Shown: positions 25,601 to 35,077, counted from the stretch's first letter. The stretch is DNA of 52,922 bases from Verrucomicrobiaceae bacterium (GCA_007280915.1 QYQL01000022.1:1-52922); one strand, 5' to 3'. Translations and numbers: made by a program. The notes: a model not told the origin generated them from the letters alone.

Positions 25601-25858
25601 CCGGGCATCATTCAACACCCGCGGGTTACAGCAATGATTTTCCTGCGCTTGCCACCCGGCCGGCAAAACTGGCAGTCTCGCGCGGCCCGATGAAATCGAT
25701 CCTCGCCATCCTGAGAAACCTCTTCCGCAGACCTGAACCAAAGGCCAGGATCCTCACCCGCTGGATCCGATAAAAACTGTAAAGACCCTGTTTCGCCCGT
25801 TGCGAGCAACACCGCTTTTCCGGATGCATCGGCGGTGTGAAATAATCTTCAATGCCGG
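25601..25858. other. Gap without a recognised gene
   Basis: No homologous gene is seen. A possible 27-codon plus-strand frame (25689-25772, beginning MKSILAILRNLFRRPEPKAR) would encode a short basic amphipathic peptide, but there is no Shine-Dalgarno sequence, so it is not called as a gene. Confidence 0.4.
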
Positions 25859-27646
25859 CTACCGCCCTGTTTTCGTGGCCATGGTCGCCGCGGTTTGGAT
25901 TGCCACTTTTCCGATGTCGGAGGCGTAGTTCCAATCCATCTTCTGTGAGGTGTCGGTGGTGTGGTGGTAGCCCTTGCGGAAGAAGTTCTCGAGCCGGTTG
26001 ATGTGCTCATTGAGGTAGACGACCGGATACCCGGCCTCGGAAAACATCAAGCCGTCGGTGTTGTAGAGGTAGCTTCGCTGGTCGTAACGGGACCGGAGAA
26101 CGGGCACGAAGCGGGTGATGCCGGCGGAGGCATCGATGACGGTCCTCGCCATGCGCATCGACCGGTCGTCGTCACCAGGGCTGACCTGAAAAATCATGTC
26201 GTTCGCGCTCTCGCGGTGGCCGATCATGTCCATGAGCACGAGCCCGGCGATATCCTGCCGGTCCCTCAGTAGGCGGCCAACAAGATGCCGGGCCCCTAGA
26301 TCATCGGCAGGAAATTCCTCGCCAGTGAGATGCACCAGCCAGATATCCTGCGGAAGTTTTCTGTCCCGCAGAATTTCCGCTGCCCGCAGAAGGACGCCTG
26401 TGGCGGAGAGGTTGTCGTCGGCGCCGGGAGCCGGGACGCGCTGCCCGGTTTTTTCAAAAACATCGTCGCAGAACGCGGTGTCGATGTGGTCCGCCATGAC
26501 GACAGGATGTCGGGAGGCATCCCTGCCCGTGCCGGGAATGACGGCGATGAGGTTTGCCTGCGGAATGCCGCGCCAGGTGAATTCCTGCCGCCGGGTCCTG
26601 ATGCCAAGCTGGCGGTAGCGCTCCTCCAGGTAGCAAACGACATCCAAGAGTTGGTTGCGCGGATCAACGCTGTTCTTCCGCACAAATCGTGCCGTGCGAC
26701 CACCGGAAAAAACGACCTCGTGCTCGCCATCGAGAGCCAGCACATCCCGACGGTAGGCGGCCGTGTAATCGCTTGGCCACTGGCGGATCGGAGCGGGATT
26801 TACGCTAGAGTGGGGCAGGCTTGTGTGGGCGGCTTTCCACTGGGTCCCGTCCGGACATTTCACACATTTGGAATCGACGGTCAGGACGAATGTTGTAGGG
26901 CGGCCATTCAGGCGCGCGGGCAGCGGCAGGACCCGGCACAGGGGCGTCTTTTCTCCCCGCTCCAGGGCCTGGGCCAGTTTTTTTCCGCGGCTCTCCATGT
27001 CCTTCACCAGAAGCCACGCCTCGATCACCGCCTCGTCGCGTTCCGGATCCGTCCAGATGCACTCGCCGAAGAGCGGTTTATCGTAGAGTTCCTTGAGCGT
27101 CAGGACATCGTCGAAAATCAGAGAAAAATGTTCTTTTTTTGCAGGGTCAAGGAGAACCGGAAGGAAGGGAGCGGCGGCGCTCGTGGAGCCGGCCGACCAC
27201 ATGGACGAATCAAACCACCGCCAGCGGGCCTCACCCTTCGGACGCCATCGCGCATAAGCCCAGTTAAGCTCCCCGAGGTCGTCACGAACCGGCCAGGCTT
27301 CAAATTCCGTCACGCATGACGGGCTGATTTTTTTTTGCTCGGCCAGCACTCGGCGGAGGGCATGGGTTTGCTGTTCGAGCTTTCCGCGAAGGGAGTCGAC
27401 GAGGATTGGTTTTCCGCCGTCCTGCGGGGTCAGCTTCAGCGCAAGCTCGCGCGGGGTCGCGCCGAGGTAGACAGGCTGGCGCTGTTCCGAGTTCGCGGGC
27501 GGGTGGAGCCAGGGGTGAGGATCACGGACAAACTCTGCCAGGGAATCCGGGCTGGAATGCGAATTGGAACGAACGGGACAGCAGGTGCAGGAAGACAGAT
27601 ACAAGCTCAGCGCTCCCGCGAGAATCAGGGGGGACAGATGCCTCAT
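25859..27646 (-). CDS. M28 family zinc peptidase, predicted lipoprotein
   Basis: The N-terminus is a lipoprotein-type signal (MRHLSPLILAGALSLYLSSC) with Cys following LSS, so it is expected to be exported and lipidated. Residues ~330-595 form an M28 aminopeptidase domain with the full ligand set: H387 and D389 (VMADHIDT), D410 (PGADDN), E443/E444 (TGEEF), D473 (LMDMIG) and H561 or H562 (GYHHTTDT). The ~300 residues before it are not recognised and include a CVKC pair. Relatives of M28 include aminopeptidase Y and glutaminyl cyclase. The ATG at 27646 is chosen over a TTG at 27658. It is divergent from a beta-barrel-like gene with only about 20 bp between. Confidence 0.87.
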   Translation of the reverse strand: MRHLSPLILAGALSLYLSSCTCCPVRSNSHSSPDSLAEFVRDPHPWLHPPANSEQRQPVYLGATPRELALKLTPQDGGKPILVDSLRGKLEQQTHALRRVLAEQKKISPSCVTEFEAWPVRDDLGELNWAYARWRPKGEARWRWFDSSMWSAGSTSAAAPFLPVLLDPAKKEHFSLIFDDVLTLKELYDKPLFGECIWTDPERDEAVIEAWLLVKDMESRGKKLAQALERGEKTPLCRVLPLPARLNGRPTTFVLTVDSKCVKCPDGTQWKAAHTSLPHSSVNPAPIRQWPSDYTAAYRRDVLALDGEHEVVFSGGRTARFVRKNSVDPRNQLLDVVCYLEERYRQLGIRTRRQEFTWRGIPQANLIAVIPGTGRDASRHPVVMADHIDTAFCDDVFEKTGQRVPAPGADDNLSATGVLLRAAEILRDRKLPQDIWLVHLTGEEFPADDLGARHLVGRLLRDRQDIAGLVLMDMIGHRESANDMIFQVSPGDDDRSMRMARTVIDASAGITRFVPVLRSRYDQRSYLYNTDGLMFSEAGYPVVYLNEHINRLENFFRKGYHHTTDTSQKMDWNYASDIGKVAIQTAATMATKTGR

Positions 27647-27666
27647 GGCAAACTTCAAAATGAAGG

Positions 27667-28602
27667 ATGAAACAGTCTATTCAAGAACAAACAAAACTCT
27701 GGATGATGGATAAGCGCGCGGCTTTCATGTATATGCCTCCCATCCCGATGCCCACATTCCCCCGGCTCGCATTTTTTCTGTTTGCAGCCTTCCTTCCAGC
27801 ATGGAATGGCAAAGCGCGCGCGGATGATCTGTTCGAGCGCCTGGCGGCATTGAGGGTCCTTCAGATGCAGTCGAACCTGTGGAGCACGCAGATAAAAAGC
27901 GGCCTGACTCTGGACGGAAGCCTGGAGAGTCGATTCACAACCAATGCTCCCCTGTCCCGCCATGGCGCCAGCGACTGGTATCTGGCTCCGACCGCAACGA
28001 TGAGCTGGGGCCATGAACTGGGAGATGACTGGGGAATGTCTGTCGGCTGCGATGCCGGCGGCTTCCGGTATCTCCGGCAAACCGATCTGGGGACCTCATA
28101 TCTTGATACGTGGAGCAGCGTCGCCCGGGAGTTCAAGATCGGACCGGCGGAAGCGGGGGTGTATGCGGTCTGCACCCAGCAGTGGACGCAGCTGAAGAAT
28201 TATTCAAAGAGCGGATCGAGCACGGAAATCCTCGCCGGCGCGCATGCGGGCTGGGAATTCCGGCCGGGCCAGACTCTCGCATTCAACCCGTATGCCACCG
28301 CGACCCCCTACTCGTCGCCATGGGATTCGGGATACCATTCCTACGGAGCGACAATTTCCTATGATCTGGAAGTAAGCTCCCGCGTGGAACTCTCCGTCTA
28401 TTACAACGGCTACCTGACCTGCTACTTCAGCGGCCAAAACGACTTCACCCAGTATGTCGGCACGAGCATCACCTGGTCGCCATGGGAAAATTTTTCGCTC
28501 TCCGCATCAGTCACCGGCACATGGAACTCGAGCACCAATCCGGACAGCGAATACACCGCCGTCGATGCCGGCGGGATGCTGGGTTTCCAATGGAAGCTCT
28601 GA
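27667..28602 (+). CDS. Hypothetical outer-membrane beta-barrel protein
   Basis: A protein of about 280-311 aa with a hydrophobic signal-like segment (LAFFLFAAFLPAWNGKARA) and then alternating polar/aromatic strands throughout, such as AGVYAVCTQQWTQLKNYS and ISYDLEVSSRVELSVYYNGY, ending in Phe-Gln-Trp-Lys-Leu. The strand pattern, Gly and aromatic content and terminal aromatic residues suggest a small outer-membrane barrel. No family was recognised. The start is uncertain: ATGs at 27667, 27703, 27727 and 27748 are in frame, and the last fits a normal signal-peptide length. It converges with the HAD hydrolase gene. Confidence 0.68.
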   Translation: MKQSIQEQTKLWMMDKRAAFMYMPPIPMPTFPRLAFFLFAAFLPAWNGKARADDLFERLAALRVLQMQSNLWSTQIKSGLTLDGSLESRFTTNAPLSRHGASDWYLAPTATMSWGHELGDDWGMSVGCDAGGFRYLRQTDLGTSYLDTWSSVAREFKIGPAEAGVYAVCTQQWTQLKNYSKSGSSTEILAGAHAGWEFRPGQTLAFNPYATATPYSSPWDSGYHSYGATISYDLEVSSRVELSVYYNGYLTCYFSGQNDFTQYVGTSITWSPWENFSLSASVTGTWNSSTNPDSEYTAVDAGGMLGFQWKL

Positions 28603-28623
28603 AGCGGGCGGAGCGCCGCAATC

Positions 28624-29274
28624 TCACGCGGCGATCTGCCGGAGCCGGTCGGGGGTGATTTCCTCCAGAGTGACGACCGCGGCATCCGCGACCGCCAGCT
28701 CGTCCAGCGGGTGGGTCGTTGCCACAGCGAGAACTTTCATCCCGGCGGCATGCGCCGCGGCGATGCCGACGTGCGCATCTTCGATGACAATGCAGTCCGC
28801 CGGTGCGAGGCCGAGTTTTTTTGCGGCGAGCAGGAAGACGTCGGGAGCGGGCTTCCCGTTTATCACATCATCCCCGCACACTACTTCATCGAACAATTCT
28901 CCGAGCCCGGTTGCGGCGAAGATGGCATCGAGGTTCGAGCGCGGGGTTGATGAGCCGACCGAGCGCGGGATTCCCGCGTCGCGGAGGGCGGTCAGAAGCT
29001 CGCGTGCGCCAGGCAGGACGCGAACGCCCTGCTCCCGGACAAGCTCTCGGTAGAGTTCCTCTTTGCGGTCGCCGAGACGCGCAATCTCGGTGGGATCATC
29101 CGCCCAGCGCAGAAGGTTCGGGATGATTTCCTGATTCTTCTTTCCGAAGCTCGCCGTGAAGTGACCGTCGGGAAGCGGCTTCTTGATCTCCGCCGAAAGC
29201 AGTTCCCACGAGCGCTCGTGCTGCGCGGAGGAATCGATGACCACACCGTCCCAGTCGAAGATCACTCCTTTCAT
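28624..29274 (-). CDS. HAD-superfamily phosphatase/phosphomutase
   Basis: A 216-aa HAD hydrolase of the beta-phosphoglucomutase/phosphoglycolate phosphatase type. Motif I is DWDGVV (nucleophile D7, acid/base D9), motif II is around VGSSTP, motif III Lys is in NGKPAPDVF, and motif IV acid is in VIEDAHVG. A helical cap occupies about residues 16-80. The substrate cannot be told; it could be a sugar phosphate or phosphoglycolate. Its start overlaps the stop of the M16 peptidase gene by 4 nt. Confidence 0.9.
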   Translation of the reverse strand: MKGVIFDWDGVVIDSSAQHERSWELLSAEIKKPLPDGHFTASFGKKNQEIIPNLLRWADDPTEIARLGDRKEELYRELVREQGVRVLPGARELLTALRDAGIPRSVGSSTPRSNLDAIFAATGLGELFDEVVCGDDVINGKPAPDVFLLAAKKLGLAPADCIVIEDAHVGIAAAHAAGMKVLAVATTHPLDELAVADAAVVTLEEITPDRLRQIAA

Positions 29275-30542
29275 AAACCGAGGATGCGGGAGAGCATTTT
29301 TTCGTCCGGCGAGGGGCCGACAAGGGCGAGGGAAATCCGGGAAGGTTGGAGGATCGCGCGCGCAGCTTCGCGGACCTCGTCCGCCGTCACCGCACGGATT
29401 TTTTCATGTACGGTTTCGGGATCGACGATTTTTTCGTAAACGAGGACCGAGCTGCCGAGGCGCATGTTCTGACTCGACGTGCGCTCGAGCGACATCCGGC
29501 TCGACCCGACCGCGTATTCCTTCGCCCGCTTTAGTTCAGCCCCTCCGACAAGGGCTGTGCGCATGCGATCGAATTCCGAGAGGATCAGACGCAGTGACTT
29601 TTCCAGGTTTTTCCGGTCCAAGCCGACCGAGATGTTGAAAGCCCCGCCGTCGTCGAGCGTGAGGGGGTGGGTGCTCACCGAATAGCAAATCCCGCGCTTT
29701 TCGCGCAGCTCCTGAAACAGCCGCGAGCTGGCATTCCCACCCAGGATGACATGCATCAGGTGGTAGGCATACCGCCGCTCGTCCATGTGGCTGAATGCCG
29801 GCAGGGCCATGGCAAGCTGGGTCTGCTGCACGTCACGTTCCTCCACCTTCAGCCGGGGCTTCGACGGTGCGGGCGGCGCGGGCTTTGCAGCCGGCTTCCG
29901 GGCTTTTCCCAGGTGCGAGAGCTGGCGGCCGACCCTCTCGACGACGGCTTCATGCGTAATCTTTCCGGCCACCGAAACCACCGTGCTCGCGGCATGGTAG
30001 TGGCTCGTGCGGTAGCTCAAAAAATCCTCGCGACCGAAGCTCTCGATCGTCTCGAGCGTGCCGGTGATCGGGCGGCCGAGCGGATGGCGCGGCCAGAACG
30101 TGCCGTTGAGGATCTCCTGCACATGTGAGGACGGCTCGTCGCGATACATCAGGATTTCCTCGCCGATGACACCACGCTCGCGTTCGATGTCCTGCTTCGA
30201 AAATTTCGGGTCGGTGTAAATATCGCAGAGGACATCGCAGACGCGCGGGAAATATTCAGCGGCGGCCGTGGCATAGTAGCACGTCCTCTCCTCGGCAGTG
30301 TAGGCATTCATGTCCCCACCCACGCCTTCGATCTCCTGCATGATCCGCTTGGCCGAGCGCTTTCCCGTGCCTTTGAAAAGCATGTGCTCGATAAAGTGGG
30401 AAATCCCGTTCAGGGCCGCCGGCTCGTGGCGTCCCCCGACCGAGGCCCAGATCCCCATCGCGGCCGTCTGCGCGTGCGGCATCTCGCACGTGGCGATACG
30501 GAGTCCGCCGGGCAGGGTGCTCAGTTTGGTAACATTCGACAT
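29271..30542 (-). CDS. M16 family zinc peptidase
   Basis: A 423-aa insulinase/processing-peptidase-type protein. The inverted zinc motif HFIEH is at residues 49-53 (H49, E52, H53), and the distal ligand is E128 or E129 in RGVIGEEI, at the family spacing. The second M16 domain follows in the C-terminal half (VVSVAGKITHEAVVERV onward). The N-terminus shows no signal peptide, so it is probably cytoplasmic, like PqqL- or YmxG-type enzymes. Downstream of the pseudouridine synthase by 33 nt and coupled to the HAD gene. Confidence 0.92.
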   Translation of the reverse strand: MSNVTKLSTLPGGLRIATCEMPHAQTAAMGIWASVGGRHEPAALNGISHFIEHMLFKGTGKRSAKRIMQEIEGVGGDMNAYTAEERTCYYATAAAEYFPRVCDVLCDIYTDPKFSKQDIERERGVIGEEILMYRDEPSSHVQEILNGTFWPRHPLGRPITGTLETIESFGREDFLSYRTSHYHAASTVVSVAGKITHEAVVERVGRQLSHLGKARKPAAKPAPPAPSKPRLKVEERDVQQTQLAMALPAFSHMDERRYAYHLMHVILGGNASSRLFQELREKRGICYSVSTHPLTLDDGGAFNISVGLDRKNLEKSLRLILSEFDRMRTALVGGAELKRAKEYAVGSSRMSLERTSSQNMRLGSSVLVYEKIVDPETVHEKIRAVTADEVREAARAILQPSRISLALVGPSPDEKMLSRILGL

Positions 30543-30575
30543 GGGCGGACAGACTACGGGAGGCGTGCCGGCAGG

Positions 30576-31469
30576 TCAAACGCCCGCGCGAGATTTGGGG
30601 GGAGCATGAGCCGCGAGATCTTTCGGCAGCGGGGACGAGAACTTCATTTCCACACCGGTGACCGGGTGTGTGAACCGGAGAAACGTGGCGTGCAGGCCGA
30701 GCCGGCCGGCCGGATCCGATGCCGCATCGTATTTTTTGTCGCCGATGATCGGACAGCCCTCCGCAGCAAGCTGGACCCGGATCTGGTGCCGCCGGCCGGT
30801 TTCGAGCCGGAGCCGGACGTGTGATCTGCGCGCGGATTCCGCAAGCACTTTGTAATGCGTGACCGCGTGGCGGGTGAGCGCGGAAGCTTTAGCCACACGG
30901 ACTTTGAAGCGGTTGCTTTCGTCCAGATCGCACTCCATCACCCCGTCGCTTGACCGGAGCCTTCCTTCGACAATCGCCTCATACCTCTTCTCCACCTCAT
31001 CCCAGCTACCCTGAAGAATTTCCTTCGCCTCAGGAGTCTTCGCAAAGACCATGAGCCCCGATGTTTCCTTGTCGAGACGGTGCACGATCCAGACCCGTTC
31101 GCGGCCTTCCGGACGGTTTCCGCGAAGGTAATCCGTGAGGAGAAAGTAAGCGGTCTTTTCGTCCTCCGAGTTGCTGGCGATGCTGAGAAGATCCGGCGGC
31201 TTGTCGATGACGATCAGGTGTTCGTCCTCGAACCAGATCTTGATCCCTGCGGAAAGCGATGTCCGGGGAGCAACGAACCGGCCGGGACGGATCCCGATCA
31301 CATCGCCCGTCTGCAGGGCGTGGTTGAATTTGGTGACCGGCTCGCCATTCACCAGCACGGCCTGATGTTTGAGCCAGTTCCTGATTTTGGTTTTCTTGGT
31401 CTCCGGCCATGCCGAAAACAGGAAAAGAAGAAGTTCCCCGGGAACGCTGACGGTGACACGGTTCGTCAT
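30576..31469 (-). CDS. RluA-family pseudouridine synthase
   Basis: Isomerises uridine in rRNA or tRNA. An N-terminal S4-like RNA-binding domain (KTKIRNWLKHQAVLVNGEPVTKFNHALQTGDVI, residues ~25-58) is followed by the RluA catalytic domain with HRLDKETSG, whose D133 is the expected nucleophile, and GRRHQIRVQLAAEGCPIIGDKKYD. The 297-aa length from the ATG at 31469 is normal. RluC/RluD-type targets (23S rRNA) are most likely given the S4 domain. It follows osmC by 49 nt. Confidence 0.93.
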   Translation of the reverse strand: MTNRVTVSVPGELLLFLFSAWPETKKTKIRNWLKHQAVLVNGEPVTKFNHALQTGDVIGIRPGRFVAPRTSLSAGIKIWFEDEHLIVIDKPPDLLSIASNSEDEKTAYFLLTDYLRGNRPEGRERVWIVHRLDKETSGLMVFAKTPEAKEILQGSWDEVEKRYEAIVEGRLRSSDGVMECDLDESNRFKVRVAKASALTRHAVTHYKVLAESARRSHVRLRLETGRRHQIRVQLAAEGCPIIGDKKYDAASDPAGRLGLHATFLRFTHPVTGVEMKFSSPLPKDLAAHAPPKSRAGV

Positions 31470-31518
31470 GCCGGTATTGTGCGCGGACGCACTCCCCCGC
31501 GCAGAACCCGCCCGCCGC

Positions 31519-31929
31519 TTAACCGACCCAGTCAAATCGCACGATTTGCTCAATGCTCGGATGCAGGCTGTGGTGGACCGGGCACGCGAGCGCCGCGTTC
31601 TCAAGGGTTTTGCGCTTCGGAAAATCCGGCGGAAGCGGGATCGCGAACGCGACCTCGATTTTCACGATGCGCCGCGGCGAATCGGTGGACATCGTTTTGT
31701 CCACGCCGACACTCATCCCCTCGAGGTTCACCCCATGCTGCTGGGCGCAAATCCCCATGATCGTGGCCATGCAGGCCCCGAGCGATGCCGCAGCAAGGTC
31801 GGTCGGGGAAAATGCCTCGCCTTTCCCGTGGTTGTCGACCGGAGCATCGGTCAAGATCTTCGCGCCCGAGGGACCATGCACCGCTTCGCACCGAAGGGCG
31901 CCCAAGTAGGAAATATCCATGTGAACCAT
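31519..31929 (-). CDS. OsmC family peroxidase-like protein
   Basis: A thiol-dependent hydroperoxide reductase of the OsmC/Ohr superfamily. The two reactive cysteines are conserved: C53 in LGACMATIMG and C116 in ACPVHHSLHP. It is 136 aa from the ATG at 31929 (a second ATG nine bases later is also possible). Its promoter region carries a long inverted repeat, suggesting tight regulation, perhaps by oxidative stress. It begins a co-directional run with rluA, the M16 peptidase and the HAD gene. Confidence 0.9.
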   Translation of the reverse strand: MVHMDISYLGALRCEAVHGPSGAKILTDAPVDNHGKGEAFSPTDLAAASLGACMATIMGICAQQHGVNLEGMSVGVDKTMSTDSPRRIVKIEVAFAIPLPPDFPKRKTLENAALACPVHHSLHPSIEQIVRFDWVG

Positions 31930-31989
31930 GGAGCCATTCCCGCAGAAATCCCCCGCCTCGGCAATCTTTCCCTTCAGGAAGCAACCACG

Positions 31990-32031
31990 GTTTACAAAAC
32001 TTTGATGCGGCCGTATCAAGGTTTTGTAAAC
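31990..32031 (-). promoter_or_regulatory. Long dyad overlapping the osmC promoter
   Basis: Two 17-bp arms (GTTTACAAAACTTTGAT and ATCAAGGTTTTGTAAAC) match at 16 of 17 positions as an inverted repeat around an 8-bp centre. Within it, on the minus strand, TTGATA and TGTAAA are spaced by 17 bp and form a good promoter for osmC. By symmetry a TTGATG-N17-TGTAAA set also exists on the plus strand. Each arm contains a GTTT-N3-AAAC sub-dyad, so a dimeric repressor could cover both sites. No T-run follows either arm, so a terminator is unlikely. Confidence 0.65.
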
Positions 32032-32047
32032 TCGGCCGGGGTTGAGT

Positions 32048-32281
32048 TTATCCGATCGCGATCTTGCGCGGCTTGCTGGCCTCCGCCTTCGAGAGGCGGA
32101 CGGCGAGCAGTCCCTGGTCGATCGAGGCGCTGATTTTTTCGGGATCGATGCTCGGATCGAGATCGAAGACCCGGCGGAATCCGTGTCCTGTGGACTCGGC
32201 GTAGACCGCCTTGCCGGGTGCCTCGCTTTTCGCGCAATGACCGGCAATCGTGAGTATCCCGTGGGATACCATCGAGATCAT
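32048..32281 (-). pseudogene. Truncated Hsp20 small heat-shock protein
   Basis: The 77-residue frame matches the C-terminal half of the alpha-crystallin domain and tail of Hsp20: GILTIAGH, YAESTGHGFRRVFDLDPSIDPEKISASIDQGLLAVRLSKAEASKPRKIAI. About 60-70 N-terminal residues expected of a full protein are missing. No matching coding sequence is found upstream in any frame; the homology starts at a short palindrome (32254-32269) next to an AT-rich tract. It is most likely a remnant, though a short product could still be made. Confidence 0.75.
32254..32269. repeat. Palindrome at the Hsp20 truncation point
   Basis: GTATCCC and GGGATAC arms are separated by two bases. It coincides with the first residues of Hsp20 homology, so it may mark a rearrangement junction or be chance. 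Confidence 0.5.
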
Positions 32282-32367
32282 CCGACGGGACTACTATTAG
32301 TAATGCTTTCTATATAAGTATCTTAATAAAATATATGAGTTATTTGCTCTGCGTGTAAGCGCCGTTT

Positions 32368-32397
32368 TGTCACTATTGCGATAAATTAACTATCATG
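32368..32397 (+). promoter_or_regulatory. Candidate promoter of clpB
   Basis: TTGTCA (5 of 6 to the -35 consensus) and TATCAT (5 of 6 to the -10 consensus) are spaced by 18 bp. It lies in the AT-rich gap 32282-32473, which otherwise contains no gene. The predicted start would give a leader of about 70 nt. No CIRCE element was seen. Confidence 0.5.
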
Positions 32398-32473
32398 ATT
32401 ATTGTGCCGTTATGTCGCTTGTATACAGCCCTATTGCTTTCGAGGTTGGGCTTGATAAGGTAAAGGTTCTCCC

Positions 32474-35032
32474 ATGCGACCAGACAAATTCACCGCCAAG
32501 ATGCAGGAGGCGCTGAATGCAGCGCTCGATCTCGCGTCCAAAAACGACAATCCGGAAATCACAAACGAGCATTTCCTGCTCGCCCTCGTCGAGCAGTCCG
32601 ACGGCCTCGCGCGGCCGCTTTTGGACAAGTTGGGGGTTTCGGCTTCGACGCTGGAGGAACGCTTGCGCGATGCGATCAGCGGGTTCCCGAGAGCGCGTGG
32701 AGGCGCTCAGCCGCAGCTCTCGCACGAGCTCCGCAAGACGCTGGATGCGGCGGAAGGCGAGATGGGCAAGCTCAAGGATGAGTTCCTGAGCGCGGAGCAT
32801 TTTCTCATCGCGCTGACCGGTTCGGGATCGGCGGCAGGAAAGATGTTGAAGGACAGCGGCGTGACGCGCGACCGCCTGATGAAGGCGCTGGTCGAGATCC
32901 GCGGCAACCAGCGGGTCACCGATCAGGATCCCGAGGGAAAATACCAGACGCTTGAGAAATACGGGCGCGATCTGACCGAGCTCGCGCGAAAGGGGAAGAT
33001 CGATCCCGTGATCGGGCGCGACGAAGAGATCCGCCGCACGATGCAGGTGCTCTCGCGGCGCACAAAGAACAACCCGGTTTTGATCGGCGAGCCCGGCGTG
33101 GGAAAGACGGCGATCGTCGAGGGGCTGGCCCGGCGGATCGTCAGCGGCGACGTGCCGGAGTCGCTGAAGAACAAGAAGGTCGTCGCGATGGACATCGGCG
33201 CGATGGTCGCCGGCGCGAAATTCCGCGGCGAATTTGAGGACCGGCTCAAGGCGTTTTTGAAGGAGGTCACGTCCAGCGAGGGAGAGGTCATCCTGTTTAT
33301 CGACGAGCTGCACACCATAGTCGGAGCCGGGGCGGCCGAGGGTTCGATGGACGCCTCGAATCTCTTGAAGCCGCAGCTCGCAAGAGGCGAACTCCGCACG
33401 ATCGGCGCGACCACTCTCGATGAATACCGGAAGTATATTGAGAAGGACGCGGCGCTTGAGCGCCGATTCCAACCGGTGATGGTGAACGAGCCGAGCGTCG
33501 AGGACACTATCGCAATTCTGCGCGGGCTCAAAGAGCGCTACGAGGTCCACCACGGGGTCCGCATCCAGGACGCCGCGCTCGTGGCCGCGGCGATCCTCAG
33601 CCACCGGTATATCAGCGACCGGTTCCTGCCCGACAAGGCGGTCGACCTCATCGACGAGGCGGCCTCGCGCCTGAAGATCGAGCTCGACTCGATGCCGACC
33701 GAGATCGACCAGCTTGAACGCCAGATCATGCAGCTCGAGATGGAGCGCACTGCGCTTAAAAAAGAAAAGGACGCCGCCAGTCGGGAACGCCTCAAGAAGA
33801 TCGAGAAGGAACTCGCCGACATCAAGGAGGAAGCCGGCACGCTCAAGGCACGCTGGCTCAAGGAAAAAGAGGAGCACGGGAAATCCCGCAAGGTGGCGGA
33901 GGACATCGAGCGGATGAAGGCCGAGCTCGAGCAGGCCCAGCGGAAGGGAGATCTTCAGCGCGCAAGCGAGATCCAATACGGCACGCTCCCCGAACTCCAA
34001 CGCCAGTTCGAGTCCTCCCACAAACAGGAGGGCGGAACCATTTTGAAGGAGGAAGTCACCGAGGAGGACATCGCAAAGGTGGTGGCCACATGGACCGGCA
34101 TCCCGGTCTCGCGCCTCCAGGAGGGCGAGCGCGCGAAGCTCGTCAAAATGGAGGAGCGCCTCATGGAGCGAGTCGTCGGCCAGCAGCAGGCGATCAAGGC
34201 GGTCTCGAACGCCGTCCGCCGCGCGCGCGCCGGACTCCAGGACGAAAACCGTCCGATCGGTTCGTTCCTTTTTCTCGGCCCGACCGGGGTCGGAAAAACC
34301 GAGCTCTCGAAGGCGCTCGCGGAATTTCTTTTCGACGACGAGGGAGCGATCATCCGCCTCGACATGTCGGAATACATGGAGAAGCACACGGTCGCGAGAC
34401 TCATCGGCGCTCCTCCCGGATACGTCGGCTACGAGGAGGGCGGCCAACTCAGCGAGGCGGTCCGCCGCAAGCCCTACAGCGTCGTGCTTTTCGACGAGGT
34501 CGAGAAGGCCCACAGCGACGTCTTCAACGTCCTGCTCCAGGTCCTCGACGACGGGCGCATCACCGACGGACAGGGGCGCACGGTGGATTTCAAAAACACC
34601 GTCATCATCCTGACATCGAACATCGGGAGCCAGTTCATCATGGAGGACCTCGCCGTCGAGGAACGCAACCGACGGGTCATGGAGGCCCTGCGCGGGCACT
34701 TCCGTCCGGAATTTCTCAACCGTATTGACGAGATCATCATTTTCGACCGGCTCGATGAAAAGCAGATCACCCGGATCGTGGACATCCAGCTCAAGCGGCT
34801 CCTGGACCGGCTCGCCAAGCAGAACATTCATCTCACCCTCACCGATGCGGCGAAGACGCACCTTGCTCGCGAAGGCTACGACCCTGCCTATGGCGCACGC
34901 CCGCTCAAGCGCGTGATCCAAAAGGAAATCCTCGACCCTCTCAGTCTGGAAATCCTCGACGGGCACTTCGCCGACGGCGACAAAATCCAGGGCGGAATCG
35001 AGAAGGGGAAGCTGGTTTTCTCCAAAGCCTGA
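32474..35032 (+). CDS. clpB: Protein disaggregase chaperone ClpB
   Basis: A double-ring AAA+ chaperone that rescues aggregated proteins with DnaK. Order seen: an N-terminal Clp repeat domain (1-145), NBD1 with Walker A GEPGVGKT at 205-212 and Walker B LFIDELHT, the long middle coiled-coil domain (about 395-530, rich in Lys/Glu), NBD2 with Walker A GPTGVGKT (near 600) and Walker [11 protein letters not shown], and a small C-terminal domain ending [19 protein letters not shown]. At 852 aa it is full length. AAAGG lies 8 nt before the ATG. The adjacent Hsp20 remnant suggests a former heat-shock pair. Confidence 0.97.
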   Translation: MRPDKFTAKMQEALNAALDLASKNDNPEITNEHFLLALVEQSDGLARPLLDKLGVSASTLEERLRDAISGFPRARGGAQPQLSHELRKTLDAAEGEMGKLKDEFLSAEHFLIALTGSGSAAGKMLKDSGVTRDRLMKALVEIRGNQRVTDQDPEGKYQTLEKYGRDLTELARKGKIDPVIGRDEEIRRTMQVLSRRTKNNPVLIGEPGVGKTAIVEGLARRIVSGDVPESLKNKKVVAMDIGAMVAGAKFRGEFEDRLKAFLKEVTSSEGEVILFIDELHTIVGAGAAEGSMDASNLLKPQLARGELRTIGATTLDEYRKYIEKDAALERRFQPVMVNEPSVEDTIAILRGLKERYEVHHGVRIQDAALVAAAILSHRYISDRFLPDKAVDLIDEAASRLKIELDSMPTEIDQLERQIMQLEMERTALKKEKDAASRERLKKIEKELADIKEEAGTLKARWLKEKEEHGKSRKVAEDIERMKAELEQAQRKGDLQRASEIQYGTLPELQRQFESSHKQEGGTILKEEVTEEDIAKVVATWTGIPVSRLQEGERAKLVKMEERLMERVVGQQQAIKAVSNAVRRARAGLQDENRPIGSFLFLGPTGVGKTELSKALAEFLFDDEGAIIRLDMSEYMEKHTVARLIGAPPGYVGYEEGGQLSEAVRRKPYSVVLFDEVEKAHSDVFNVLLQVLDDGRITDGQGRTVDFKNTVIILTSNIGSQFIMEDLAVEERNRRVMEALRGHFRPEFLNRIDEIIIFDRLDEKQITRIVDIQLKRLLDRLAKQNIHLTLTDAAKTHLAREGYDPAYGARPLKRVIQKEILDPLSLEILDGHFADGDKIQGGIEKGKLVFSKA

Positions 35033-35077
35033 TTCCCGCTCGCGCGCCATCCCGGGATGTGTTAGGAACAAGATGCC

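Noticed and set aside
32282-32473. CIRCE or other known heat-shock operator near clpB
   Set aside because: No TTAGCACTC-N9-GAGTGCTAA match was found in the gap.
32455-32480. Sigma-32-like boxes CTTGAT-N14-CCCAT before clpB
   Set aside because: The -10-like box overlaps the clpB start codon, so transcription could not include the start; a better promoter lies upstream.
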